Shown: positions 1 to 9,307 of the stretch, piece after piece
Position numbering within the stretch: position 1 is the stretch's first letter
How the letters are laid out: the number at the start of each line of letters is the position of its first letter
Assembly (NCBI RefSeq): GCF_029222925.1
Contig: NZ_JARHUI010000006.1
Coordinates: 248,001-312,000 of the forward strand
Source of the DNA: Algoriphagus sp. CAU 1675
GTDB taxonomy: Bacteria > Bacteroidota > Bacteroidia > Cytophagales > Cyclobacteriaceae
Direction of reading: 5' to 3'
Length of the DNA stretch: 64,000 bases
Notes under the pieces: generated by a model
Database searches by the model: none
The model's input: the letters and a program-made list of their open reading frames with translations, nothing else
Told to the model about the DNA's origin: nothing
Translations under genes and position numbers: made by a program

Positions 1-2
1 AG

Positions 3-470
3 GACGCAGACCGTGCGATCAAGGTATTCAATGAAGGTGGAAAAGTACTGAGGGAGAATGGAATCACCTTCAAATACCATGTCCATGGGTACGAGTTTCA
101 GCCCTATGGAAACGAGACCCTATTTGACTATTTGGTAAAAAACACGGATCCTAAATATGTATCCCTACAAATGGACGTGATGTGGACGCATTTTGGTGGA
201 GGAGATCCGGCGGCTCTGTTGAAAAAATACGGCAAACGATGGGTGTCTTTGCATCTCAAAGATTTCAAAAAGGGAGCTCCTAAGGATATGACCGGACTCA
301 CAGGACCTGAAAACGATGTGCCTTTGGGTGAGGGAGAATTGGATTTTCCGGCCATTCTAAGAGAAGCCAATAAAATCGGCATCAAGCACATGTTTATCGA
401 AGATGAAAGCGACCACGAACTGGAGGCTTTGCCCAAAAGTATTGCGTATCTAAGAAGTCTAAAGTATTAA
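3..470 (+). CDS. Sugar phosphate isomerase/epimerase-like TIM-barrel protein, C-terminal part
   Basis: The reading frame is open from the window edge, so the N-terminus is missing. The visible 155 residues look like the second half of an AP-endonuclease-2/xylose-isomerase-like TIM barrel: YHVHGYEF, then LQMDVMWTHFGGGDP, SLHLKDF and GEGELDFPAILREA, with acidic and His residues at the usual metal-binding strand ends. Family members isomerise or epimerise sugars or related polyols, often after export. No signal peptide can be judged because the start is outside. A hairpin terminator follows directly. The exact substrate cannot be read from the sequence. Confidence 0.8.
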   Translation, partial: DADRAIKVFNEGGKVLRENGITFKYHVHGYEFQPYGNETLFDYLVKNTDPKYVSLQMDVMWTHFGGGDPAALLKKYGKRWVSLHLKDFKKGAPKDMTGLTGPENDVPLGEGELDFPAILREANKIGIKHMFIEDESDHELEALPKSIAYLRSLKY

Positions 471-474
471 TTTG

Positions 475-502
475 AAGTCCGGTTTTCCGGACTTTTTCTT
501 TT
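475..502 (+). terminator. Rho-independent terminator after the isomerase-like gene
   Basis: An 8-bp perfect stem (AAGTCCGG / CCGGACTT) with a TTTT loop is followed by a T-rich tail. It begins five bases after the stop codon and ends about 10 nt before the sulfatase start, so the sulfatase ribosome site lies almost on it. Confidence 0.75.
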
Positions 503-511
503 ATTGTCCCT

Positions 512-1926
512 ATGAAATGTTCATTACTATGTTTGGCTTTGGTTTTTCTTGTCAACCAGGCTTTTTCACAGGAAAATAAAAAACTGAATGTACTCCTGAT
601 CCATGTGGATGATTTGGGGGCTACGGATCTGGGTATTTTTGGAAGTGATTTTTATGAAACACCCAATTTGGATCAATTGGCAAAAGAGGGGATGAGGTTT
701 ACGCAATCTTATGCGGCAGCCTCGATTTGTTCTCCTTCCAGAGCGGCTTTGATGACCGGGAAATATCCAGCTAGAATCGGGATTACCGATTGGATTCGGG
801 CAAAATTTCAGGGGTATTCCACTTCTGGATTACCCGGGGAATACGAGGAGTTTAAAGATAAACCGTTGAAGACTCCAAAGATTCAAGGTTTTCTGCCCTT
901 GGAAGAAAAAACGATTCCTGAACGACTGAAACCTTTGGGATATACCAGTCTTCATGTCGGTAAGTGGCATTTGGGTGAGGAAGGAATCCATCCAGAGGAC
1001 CAGGGTTTTGATGTGAATATTGGAGAAATGATCTGGGGCAACCTCCCAGCTATTTTGATCCTTACATCCCTCAAACCCCACGAGAATTTTACCAAATCAA
1101 AAATTTACCCCCTCGGAAAACCGATGAATTCTTGACCGATCGGGAATCTGACGAAATCATCGGATTTTTGAAGAGCAATTCCAAAAAGCCTTTTTTTGTG
1201 CATTGGGCGCCCTATGCGGTGCATACTCCGATCATGGGGCCTGAGGGATTGGTGGAAAAATACCGTCAAAAAACTCCCGGACAACAAAGAAACCCGGTGT
1301 ACGCAGCTTTGATTGAAAACCTGGATAGTAATGTTGGAAAGCTACTGGATTACCTAAATCAAACAGGATTAAGAGAAAATACCTTGGTGATTTTCACCTC
1401 AGATAATGGGGGGCTTATTGGAAACAAGAACAATCCTGTAACCTGGAATATCGGCTTAAGGGAGTATAAAGGATATCCTTATGAAGGGGGGATTCGCATT
1501 CCGACTATTGTCAGTCTTCCCAATCAAATTCCATCCAATGTTTCCTCCTCAATGCCTACCATCTCCATGGATTGGATCTCCACGATCTTGGATGCCTTGG
1601 GTGAAAATCCAAACCAAGCTGGTTTTGAGGGAAGTAGTCTTTGGCCAATTTTGATCGGGGAAAAAGAGGAGTTGAATCGAGATTTATTCTGGCACTTTCC
1701 ACATTATCGGGAACCGGATGTGACTCCCCACACCATCGTTAGATCTGGAGATTTCAAGATGATTTATTATTTCGAAGGGGAAAAGGTTGAGCTTTTTGAC
1801 TTGAAGAATGACCCGATGGAAGAAAATAATCTCTCTGGAAAAATGCCTGAAATGGTTTCTGGATTAAAAGCAAAGATCGAATCTTGGTGGGAAGAAACTG
1901 GGGCCAGATTGCCGGTAGAAAAGTGA
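512..1926 (+). pseudogene. Secreted type I sulfatase, frameshifted
   Basis: The first frame (512-1135) gives a signal peptide ending AFSQ, then the metal-binding HVDDLG motif and the sulfatase signature SICSPSRAALMTG, in which Cys73 would be matured to formylglycine. Around position 1025 the frame changes. Restoring one G in the run at 1022-1026 gives IGGNDLGQPPSYFDPY and joins smoothly to the second frame, which ends at 1926. The second frame carries TSDNGG and the usual C-terminal sulfatase region. The reconstructed protein would be about 471 residues, normal for the family, and would remove sulfate esters from polysaccharides or similar substrates in the periplasm. As read, the gene makes a truncated product without the C-terminal active-site residues. 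It could be a real pseudogene or a one-base sequencing error. Confidence 0.9.
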
Positions 1927-1967
1927 GTTCTAAATTCTAGATCATATTTTATTGATTAATTTTCTCT

Positions 1968-2552
1968 ATGATTAACCAGGATTTGATTCAGTATTTGGAA
2001 GGATTCATGCCGTTTTCCTCAAAGGAAAGGGAATTGATCGATGCCAAATTTTTTCCAAAGAAAATCAAGCGTAAGGAAAAACTCCTGAAAGCTGGAGAGG
2101 TGTGCAAAGTCTACACCTTTGTGGTGAAAGGCTGCTTTCGGATGTATGGGGTTGATGACAAAGGTTTTGAGCACAATATTCAGTTTGCGGCAGAGAATGA
2201 TTGGATTGCTGATATTTCCAGTTTTTACACCCAGAAAACTAGCCAACTGAATATCGAAGCGCTGGAGGTCTCAGAAATCCTTCAGGTTCAGCAGCAGGAT
2301 CTATTCTTTCTTTTTATCGAGGTGCCCAAGCTTAACCGGATTTTTAAAGTGATGATAGAGCACAAGTACATCGAGCTTCAGAATCGGGTCCTGCAAAACT
2401 TCAGTTCCACTGCTGAGCAGCGGTATTTGGACTTCTTGGAACAGTATTCCCATTTAAGTAATCGACTACCCAATACCCAAATTGCCTCGTACTTGGGAAT
2501 CACCCCTGAGTTTCTGAGCAAAATCCGGAAGAATATCCAAATCAAAGGCTGA
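1968..2552 (+). CDS. Crp/Fnr-family transcriptional regulator
   Basis: This 194-residue protein has the layout of the Bacteroidota Crp/Fnr group. A cyclic-nucleotide-binding-like beta roll spans about residues 20-115 (KLLKAGEVCKVYTFVVKGCF is typical). A long dimer helix follows, and a C-terminal helix-turn-helix lies around residues 165-190 (TQIASYLGITPEFLSKIRK). It probably acts as a dimeric DNA-binding regulator. The ligand is unknown, and the Fnr-type cysteine cluster is absent. It stands alone between two damaged genes on the same strand. Many relatives are annotated only as 'cyclic nucleotide-binding protein'. Confidence 0.88.
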   Translation: MINQDLIQYLEGFMPFSSKERELIDAKFFPKKIKRKEKLLKAGEVCKVYTFVVKGCFRMYGVDDKGFEHNIQFAAENDWIADISSFYTQKTSQLNIEALEVSEILQVQQQDLFFLFIEVPKLNRIFKVMIEHKYIELQNRVLQNFSSTAEQRYLDFLEQYSHLSNRLPNTQIASYLGITPEFLSKIRKNIQIKG

Positions 2553-2624
2553 TTTCTTAATCTAGGTTAAGGGTAGGGATGAGCCCTTTTTAGGAATTTT
2601 GTGGCATCAGTTAAATAAAATGAC

Positions 2625-3365
2625 ATGAAAATTCTAAATACATTTTTGCTGACCTTGGGAATAGGATTTCTTGCAAATGCCTAAGTACTCAAACTCAAAA
2701 ACCAAGAGTTTGAACTTCACAATGTCACCGGCGAGATCGTTAAATTCCAAGGCAAAAAAGTACTAAAGATAGAACGCGATCTTAATGCAATTCCTTTTGA
2801 TTCTACACGAGTCGAAGCAACGGTCGATGAGCCTCACTATGCCCGATTGATTGGCTTGGAGGATTTTGAGAATGGTACAATCGAAGTAAAAATGTACAGC
2901 CAATTGAAAGACCCAGCTCCATATTCCGGAATCGCAGGATTTATTGGTCTATTTTTCAGAGTTGCACCTGATGATTCTGCTTTTGAAAGCATTTATGTAC
3001 GGCCAAAGGTTGGAAGGTCCTCCAATCAGCGATTTAGAAACCATGCAGTGCAGTATTTTTCCTATCCGGATTACAAGTTTGATACGTTAAGAAAGATCGC
3101 TCCCTATCAATATGAAGGATCTGCTCCTGTGGCCTTGAACGAGTGGATCACCATGCGAATTGAAGTTAATGGAGAAACTGCTGAGCTTTTTATCAACGAC
3201 CTGAAGTATTCTTCCTTTATCGTGGACAAAATGGTGGGCAAAACCAAGAAAGGCTTTGTAGGTCTCTATGTCGATATCGGAACGATCGGGTATTTCCGGG
3301 ATTTGAAAGTAACCAAGCGAGCTTTACAGGTGAAGAAGGCAGGGGAAAAGGAGATTGCGATCTAA
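2625..3365 (+). pseudogene. Secreted LamG/DUF1080-like protein with a premature stop
   Basis: An ATG at 2625 opens a clear signal peptide (MKILNTFLLTLGIGFLANA). The next codon, 2682-2684, is TAA. The same frame then continues without a stop to 3365. A CAA codon there would restore a natural export junction (ANA-Q) and a 246-residue protein. The body has ERDLNAIPFD, IAGFIGLFFRV and NEWITMRIEVNGETAELFIND, which resemble concanavalin/LamG-like folds of the DUF1080 type often linked to glycan handling. As read, translation would stop after 19 residues, or restart at 2847 without a signal peptide. Family assignment is tentative, but the interrupted frame is plain. Confidence 0.8.
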
Positions 3366-3393
3366 AAAGGTCTACTCATTAAATTTATATTTT

Positions 3394-3433
3394 GAGCCTT
3401 TCCAAAGCTTCGTGTTTTGGAAAGGCTTTCTTG
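3394..3433. terminator. Hairpin terminator between convergent genes
   Basis: An 11-bp perfect stem (GCCTTTCCAAA / TTTGGAAAGGC) with a 9-nt loop lies between the end of the LamG-like gene and the end of the response regulator gene on the other strand. It probably serves both directions, although the T-runs are short. Confidence 0.6.
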
Positions 3434-4114
3434 TTAACACACCAACTTAAACCCATACCCCCGCACATTCAGGATCTGGATATTTGGGTCGTCCTGGAGT
3501 TTTTTGCGGAGCTTGGTGATAAAGACATCCATGCTGCGGGCATTGAAAAAGTCGTCTGAACCCCAGATTTGATTTAGAATCAGCGTCCGATCAGTGATGT
3601 CATTTGCATTTTCCAAAAGCATTTGAAGCAGTTGGCTTTCCCGAGCGGTAAGGGGTGTTTCAGTTTCTTCCAATTTGAGCAGTTGACGAGTGGGATGAAA
3701 TTCATACTTGCCCACTCCAATCCAGTCGCTTTGATTTTGTCGGGTTCGGAGTCGATCCAAATGGGCCTTGATCCGTACGATCAGTTCCTCCATGCTGAAA
3801 GGCTTGCGCACGTAGTCATTGGCTCCCAAGCCAAAGCCTTTGACCACATCCTCGGTCTGACTCTTGGAAGTCAGGAATATGATCGGAGTATGGGGATCGA
3901 TTTTGCGGATTTCGGCAGCCAGAGTAAATCCGTCCTTTTTGGGCATCATCACATCGAGAACCAAAATATCTGGCTTTTGGGCCTGATAGGATTCCCAGGC
4001 TTTTTGCCCGTCGGGACATAGGCGGACTTTGAAATCCCGGCTTTCCAGACTTTCCTGAATGATCATTCCGAGGGCCAGTTCGTCTTCTGCCAGCAGTACG
4101 TTGATTTTGCTCAT
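3434..4114 (-). CDS. OmpR-family response regulator
   Basis: This 226-residue protein has an N-terminal receiver domain with an acidic pocket (AEDE), phospho-acceptor Asp54 (LVLDVMMP), the conserved Thr (FLTSK) and Lys (VRKPFS). A C-terminal winged-helix Trans_reg_C domain follows, ending VRGYGFKL. I chose the ATG at 4114 over the upstream TTG at 4120. It overlaps the stop of the kinase gene as ATGA, the usual sign of translational coupling. The protein should be phosphorylated by the kinase encoded just upstream and then bind promoter DNA. Its targets are unknown. The divergent GLPGLI/TonB-type pair is an obvious guess. Confidence 0.95.
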   Translation of the reverse strand: MSKINVLLAEDELALGMIIQESLESRDFKVRLCPDGQKAWESYQAQKPDILVLDVMMPKKDGFTLAAEIRKIDPHTPIIFLTSKSQTEDVVKGFGLGANDYVRKPFSMEELIVRIKAHLDRLRTRQNQSDWIGVGKYEFHPTRQLLKLEETETPLTARESQLLQMLLENANDITDRTLILNQIWGSDDFFNARSMDVFITKLRKKLQDDPNIQILNVRGYGFKLVC

Positions 4115-5655
4115 GGCCAATAAGTGATAAAGGTGGTGGAGTTTTTCCCGGTTTCGAGTTCGATTTTGCCTTCGTGCTTCTCCAGGATTTTTTTCACGTA
4201 GTACAATCCGATTCCAAAGCCTTTGACATCATGGATATCGCCTTTCGGTATTCGGTAAAACTGCTCAAAAACCCGCTCCTTTTGCTCAGAACTGATATTT
4301 CCTCCGTTATCATGGATTCGGATTTTGTTCAGCCCATTCTGATCCAAGCAAATTCTGATTTCATTTCCCCCATATTTATTGGCATTATCCAGAAGGTTGG
4401 AGAGAGCATTTTCAAAATGGAAAGGATCAGCGTAAATAGGCTTGCAATTCGCCGGAAGAATCAGGTCAATTTGCTTCTCCGGTGCCAAAGTCTGAAACTT
4501 CTGGACGAGTTGGCGTAAGAGAGGTTCCGGATCAATCGCCTCTTTTTTCAATACCAATTGATCGGTATCTAAGGTTGCCGTTTCCAAAAGCTTTTCCACC
4601 ATCTGGTTGAGTTTGTGCATTTGTGACTTGGAAATCCCAAGATATCTCAAGGTTTTTTGTGGGTCATTTCCGGGATTAAACTGCTCAATTCCCTCAATAG
4701 CAGAAAGGGTCGTGGCAATCGGAGTTTTAAACTCGTGAGTAATATTGGCGATCAAGTCCTGCTTGATTTCAGCGATTTCCTTCTGGTTTTTGATGGTTTG
4801 GTAGAGGTAATAGAAGGCAAAAGCTATGATGGCCAAAAATGCCAATGAGGTTAGCAATTCCACCAGACCTCTCTTCAAAATTGTGGCGGCGGTATTTTCA
4901 AAATACATCATCAAACTCTGACCAGCAGGAAGGAAAGTTGATCTCGAAACAGTCTTAAATGGCATTTTCGGAGTATTGGCAAGGAGCGTGCTGTCTTCTT
5001 TGGAATTTCCTCCTAACTGAACCAATCGGTAATTAATATGGATTCCTCGCCGTTCCAGTTCCTGGAAAAGGAAGCCATTGATTCTGTCAAAATCCAAGCT
5101 ATCTCGTGTGATGGAAATAATGATTTTACTGGTTAGGAATTTGAGTTGATCGATGCTATCCGTTTGATTTTTTCCAAAGAAAATTTGAAGATCATTTTTC
5201 CTGTCTACCGCTATTCGTTTGGTAGAGTCCACGATGATTAATTTGGAGGAAGTATCAGATTTTATTTCGGACCAAAAAATGGAATCGAACCCTTTTCCGT
5301 TCGATTTACTTAAAGTTTCAAAAATTTTATTGTGTTCCGTTACCCTATTCAAGAATCCCCCCAAGGTGTCCACATGATCAATTTTAACCTTTGTGATCCG
5401 ACCGGAATTTGAAAGGCTATCTAGATTCTGAAAGTCTTCCGGTCCGGAAAAATCAGTAATGGCCACAAAGTCAGTTTTTGCCAAGTCCGCATAGTAATTC
5501 TCCACCGCATTGTCCAAGCTTTCCTGAATGTCACTGGTTAATTGGGACTGAATGACCTTAAACTGGGAAACCATGCGCCACGCCTGAATGCCAATCGCAA
5601 AGAGTAAGGTCACTCCGATCAGAATACCAATTCGCTTGAATTCCAGCCTTTTCAT
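4111..5655 (-). CDS. Membrane sensor histidine kinase
   Basis: This 514-residue protein has an N-terminal membrane segment (about residues 9-25), a periplasmic sensor region of about 240 residues with no family I recognise, and a second membrane segment (about 266-288). The cytoplasmic kinase follows directly, with no clear HAMP domain. The H-box is NITHEFKTPIATTL. The ATP-binding domain has NLLDNANKYG (N box), IHDNGGNIS and GFGIGLYYVK (G boxes). The stop codon overlaps the start of the response regulator gene, so the two form a two-component operon. The gene is divergent from the GLPGLI gene about 115 bp away, which may share its regulatory region. Confidence 0.93.
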   Translation of the reverse strand: MKRLEFKRIGILIGVTLLFAIGIQAWRMVSQFKVIQSQLTSDIQESLDNAVENYYADLAKTDFVAITDFSGPEDFQNLDSLSNSGRITKVKIDHVDTLGGFLNRVTEHNKIFETLSKSNGKGFDSIFWSEIKSDTSSKLIIVDSTKRIAVDRKNDLQIFFGKNQTDSIDQLKFLTSKIIISITRDSLDFDRINGFLFQELERRGIHINYRLVQLGGNSKEDSTLLANTPKMPFKTVSRSTFLPAGQSLMMYFENTAATILKRGLVELLTSLAFLAIIAFAFYYLYQTIKNQKEIAEIKQDLIANITHEFKTPIATTLSAIEGIEQFNPGNDPQKTLRYLGISKSQMHKLNQMVEKLLETATLDTDQLVLKKEAIDPEPLLRQLVQKFQTLAPEKQIDLILPANCKPIYADPFHFENALSNLLDNANKYGGNEIRICLDQNGLNKIRIHDNGGNISSEQKERVFEQFYRIPKGDIHDVKGFGIGLYYVKKILEKHEGKIELETGKNSTTFITYWP

Positions 5656-5770
5656 TTTGCTAAATTAGGGGCATTATTAAAGGGATAAAACCCACCTTAA
5701 CACACGTTAACAGTGCTTAACGCAGTGTTTTGGAATGCTTATATTGATTTGCATGGTAAACGAAACAAGT

Positions 5771-6610
5771 ATGAAAGTAAAATTTATTCTATTTATCTCC
5801 CTTTTCGCCGCTGTCACCTTGACATCAGAAGGATTTGCACAAGGGATTACGGGAAGAGCCTATTATAAGTCCTCCTCTACTTTCAAATTTTCGTTGGACT
5901 CCACTCAGATGGCTCCGGAGCAAATGGCAGAAATCCAGGCCCAGCTTAAAAAGCAGATGGAGCGGGAATACGTATTGTCATTCAATCCAATCGAATCCAA
6001 CTGGAAGCAAGTTGAAAGTTTGGGGGGAGGCCCGGCAACAGCTTCTTCAGGAGGGATGCAAATTGTGATCAATACAGGTAGCCAGGATCGGGTATTGTAT
6101 AAAAACATCGCTGACCAAACTTTTGAACAGGAGCAGGAAATCATGGGAAAGGAATTTCTGATCAAGGACGCTCTGGAGAATGCCGAATGGGAATTGACCG
6201 GGGAGACCAAACAAATTGGGAATTATTCTGCCCAAAAGGCCACGTATACACGGATTGTGGATTCCCAGCGATTTTCCACCGGAATGACGGAAATGGAAAA
6301 TGTGAAGGATACCATCCAAGTGACGGCTTGGTTTACACCCGAAATTCCGGTTCCACATGGCCCTGAAAATTATTTTGGATTGCCAGGATTGATTCTGGAA
6401 TTGCAAAACTCCGGCAGAACGCTCATCTGCGAAAAAATCGAGTTGAATCCTTCCGCCGAACCTGTGGCCATTGTCAGACCCAAAAGAGGAAAAGAGGTGA
6501 CCCGGGAAGAATTTAGAGAGGTTCAGGAAGAAAGTATGAAGCAGATGATGAACCGTTACCAGGGTAAACCAGGAGAAGGAAATCAGTTCACGATCAGAAT
6601 TGGCAACTAA
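5771..6610 (+). CDS. GLPGLI family protein
   Basis: The protein carries the signature YFGLPGLILELQ that names this Bacteroidota family. I place the start at ATG 5771 rather than 5735, because it gives a normal signal peptide (MKVKFILFISLFAAV to GFAQ) and a 279-residue protein. After export it would sit in the periplasm or at the outer membrane. The family's molecular role is not established. GLPGLI genes usually sit beside large TonB-type barrel genes, and here the next gene, 21 nt downstream, is one. A shared role in outer-membrane transport or peptide handling is inferred from this pairing. Confidence 0.9.
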   Translation: MKVKFILFISLFAAVTLTSEGFAQGITGRAYYKSSSTFKFSLDSTQMAPEQMAEIQAQLKKQMEREYVLSFNPIESNWKQVESLGGGPATASSGGMQIVINTGSQDRVLYKNIADQTFEQEQEIMGKEFLIKDALENAEWELTGETKQIGNYSAQKATYTRIVDSQRFSTGMTEMENVKDTIQVTAWFTPEIPVPHGPENYFGLPGLILELQNSGRTLICEKIELNPSAEPVAIVRPKRGKEVTREEFREVQEESMKQMMNRYQGKPGEGNQFTIRIGN

Positions 6611-6631
6611 TACCAAAAAGCAAAACCAACT

Positions 6632-9307
6632 ATGCCTTTTTTGAACCGGTTTTTTGTGATTCTCTTTTTTACGGGAATTACCTTTTCTGCTTTTGCCCAA
6701 AATAAGCCCCTTGTGGGTCAGGTTTTGGATTCGCTTAACCGTCCCATTGCCTATGCCAATGTGGTCGCCATCAACCAAAGCACTCAAAAGATCGGAGGCT
6801 TTGGTATTTCTAATGACGAAGGACGATTCAAAATCACCTTGGCTCCAGGCAATGAATATTTGTTGCGGGTATCTTTTGTGGGTTATCGACAATTTGAAAT
6901 GCCTGTAAAGGAATGGGATTCTGAAGTCCCCATGTTGATCGTTTTGGAGCAGGCCGATACCGAGTTGGGTTTGGTGGAGGTGGTTTCGGAATTGCCTGTC
7001 ACTATGAAAGGGGATACGCTGACCTACAAAACGGATGCTTTTACAACAGGAAATGAGCGGAAACTGGAAGATGTTTTAGAAAAGCTACCGGGCTTTCAAG
7101 TGGACGAAAACGGGGAAGTAAAAGTTCAGGGTAAAAAGGTGGATAAAGTGCTTGTGGATGGCAAAACTTTCTTTGATGGAGATACCAAATTGGCCACCAA
7201 AAACCTGCCTGCAAATGCTGTCGATAGAGTCCAGGTATTAAAAAACTTCAATGAAATCGCTCCTGTTCGAGGTTTGGACAATGACGAGACTTTAGCCTTG
7301 AATATTCAGTTGAAGGATGGGAAAAAGAACATGGTTTTCGGTGATTTGACCGCCGGGGCAGGACCTAAGGAAAGATACCTTGGACATGCAAATACCTTCT
7401 ACTATGCTCCAAAATTGAATATAAACCTCATCGGAGGAACCAACAATGTAGGCGAGCAAACCTTCACCTTGCAGGATTATTTCCGATTTAGTGGAGGAAT
7501 GGCTGGTCTTGGTGGAAGATCAGGCTCCAGAGTTCAGTTCAACAGCGATGATTTGGGTATTCCCATGGCCACTCGCACCAATGCCTTTGATCTGAAAACT
7601 ACCTTGGGTGCCTTGAATTTTAATTTTTCACCCAGCAAAAAGTGGAGACATTCCGGTTTTTTGATTGCATCCACTTCAGATAATCAACTTGGAAGTTCTT
7701 CCCTTCGGACCTACCTAAATTCCGAAGAGAATACCCAGGAGGTTTTGAATTCTGCAAGTCGGGTCAATAATAAATCGGGTTTGGGGAAATATTCCTTGAC
7801 CTATACCCCAAAAGAAGAAACCTACCTGAAGTACAGCTTCTTTGGAAAACTGTCTGATATTGAAAACAGCAACTGGTTGAACTCTACAGTTGGTCAAAAT
7901 CAGCAAAATATCGGAGCAGTAAATACCAGAAATCCATACAGCTGGCAGCATCGGTTGGATTGGTTTCATGCTCCCAATGAAAGCCATGTTTTTTCCATGG
8001 AATTTAACGCGGAAAGGAAATTCAACGATCCTCTTTTTGATTTAACCTCCAACCTAAAGCCTTTGGCAGGAATGTATCCGATTCAGGATTCGGAATCTTA
8101 CCGATTTTTCCAAAATCAGGAAATTAGTAGCCATACCTTGGAAGGAGCTTTGAATTACTATTACATCTTAAACCCTACCAATCATTTGAACTGGTCTTTG
8201 GGATATCAAAACCTTTTTCAATCCCTTACCGGTAATTTGAATCAGGAGGGAAGTCAGGAAAATTTCGAGGAATTTGACAATGACAATGAATTTGGCCTTC
8301 AGGACTTTTATCTGGGGATGACTTGGAAGACCAAGTGGGGAAAATGGATTATCAGTCCTTCCGCATATTTACATCGATACGCTTGGAGAGACCTTCAATT
8401 TACCGATGAAATGAATTTTGATAAGACTCTGATTCTTCCGGGACTTTATACGAAGTGGAATATTAAATCCAACAAATCCCTGACCTATCGATTCCAAACA
8501 GAAGCCAATTTCATGGATATCCAAAAGCTTGCTCAGGGGTATGTTTTACAGGATTACAATGCCATTTTCCAGGGAAACCGAGCGCTTGACAATGGACTGT
8601 TTTCCAACCATAGTTTGAGTTATAATCACTTTGACATGTTTTCCGGACTGACTCTTTTTGGAAATATGAATTACCAAAGAAAGCGAAATGAAATCACCAC
8701 CATCACTGATTTCTCCGGAATTAACAGGCTGTTGAGTCTGATCAATGTGGAACCGATCAATGAAACTTTGAATGGAGATATTCGACTGGATAAATCCCTC
8801 AATAAAATGAAGTTTGAGGTTGGAGGAAGATGGAATGCCTATAAAACCAATTTGTTTCTTGGGAATCTTCCCACTGAAAACAGACAGTTTTCACAAACTT
8901 ATGATACCAAGTTGACAACGACTTTTTTCAAAGTTTTGGAGGTGGATTTGGGATATGCGATTACTGCCAACAATTACAATTCAGGAAATATTCAGAACAC
9001 CTTTACCACCCATAGCCCAAAGCTGGAAATCGACTTGGATATCTTCAAAGGGTTAAAGCTCAAGTCTGATTATACCTATAATGCCTACCTCAACAAGGCT
9101 ACCGGAACTCAAAGCGATTTTGATTTTCTAAATGCTTTTTTGATTTACCAAGGGAAAAAGAGTCCATGGGAATTCCAACTTTCTGTTTGGAATATCCTGG
9201 ATACCCGATCCATTCGTAGAGATAGCTTTAGCGAAAGCCTGATCAGTACCTATTCTTACTTAGTGCAGCCTAGGTATGGGCTGTTCACTATCAAATGGGA
9301 TATTTAA
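6632..9307 (+). CDS. TonB-dependent-receptor-type outer-membrane barrel
   Basis: This 891-residue protein begins with a signal peptide (ending AFAQ). A carboxypeptidase-regulatory-like domain follows at about residues 25-110 (GQVLDSLNRPIAYANVVAIN...). A plug-like region comes next (LEDVLEKLPGFQVDENGEVKV, VDRVQVLKNF). The remaining 600 residues are rich in aromatic alternating strands, as expected for a C-terminal barrel, ending GLFTIKWDI. It would be an outer-membrane transporter or barrel energised from the inner membrane. No clear N-terminal TonB box can be named. It forms an operon with the GLPGLI gene and overlaps the 3' end of the convergent GlcG-like gene by four bases. Confidence 0.9.
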   Translation: MPFLNRFFVILFFTGITFSAFAQNKPLVGQVLDSLNRPIAYANVVAINQSTQKIGGFGISNDEGRFKITLAPGNEYLLRVSFVGYRQFEMPVKEWDSEVPMLIVLEQADTELGLVEVVSELPVTMKGDTLTYKTDAFTTGNERKLEDVLEKLPGFQVDENGEVKVQGKKVDKVLVDGKTFFDGDTKLATKNLPANAVDRVQVLKNFNEIAPVRGLDNDETLALNIQLKDGKKNMVFGDLTAGAGPKERYLGHANTFYYAPKLNINLIGGTNNVGEQTFTLQDYFRFSGGMAGLGGRSGSRVQFNSDDLGIPMATRTNAFDLKTTLGALNFNFSPSKKWRHSGFLIASTSDNQLGSSSLRTYLNSEENTQEVLNSASRVNNKSGLGKYSLTYTPKEETYLKYSFFGKLSDIENSNWLNSTVGQNQQNIGAVNTRNPYSWQHRLDWFHAPNESHVFSMEFNAERKFNDPLFDLTSNLKPLAGMYPIQDSESYRFFQNQEISSHTLEGALNYYYILNPTNHLNWSLGYQNLFQSLTGNLNQEGSQENFEEFDNDNEFGLQDFYLGMTWKTKWGKWIISPSAYLHRYAWRDLQFTDEMNFDKTLILPGLYTKWNIKSNKSLTYRFQTEANFMDIQKLAQGYVLQDYNAIFQGNRALDNGLFSNHSLSYNHFDMFSGLTLFGNMNYQRKRNEITTITDFSGINRLLSLINVEPINETLNGDIRLDKSLNKMKFEVGGRWNAYKTNLFLGNLPTENRQFSQTYDTKLTTTFFKVLEVDLGYAITANNYNSGNIQNTFTTHSPKLEIDLDIFKGLKLKSDYTYNAYLNKATGTQSDFDFLNAFLIYQGKKSPWEFQLSVWNILDTRSIRRDSFSESLISTYSYLVQPRYGLFTIKWDI

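Noticed and set aside
6047-6892. Antisense open frame across the GLPGLI and TonB-type genes
   Set aside because: Both sense genes have clear family motifs and signal peptides here. The antisense product has none.
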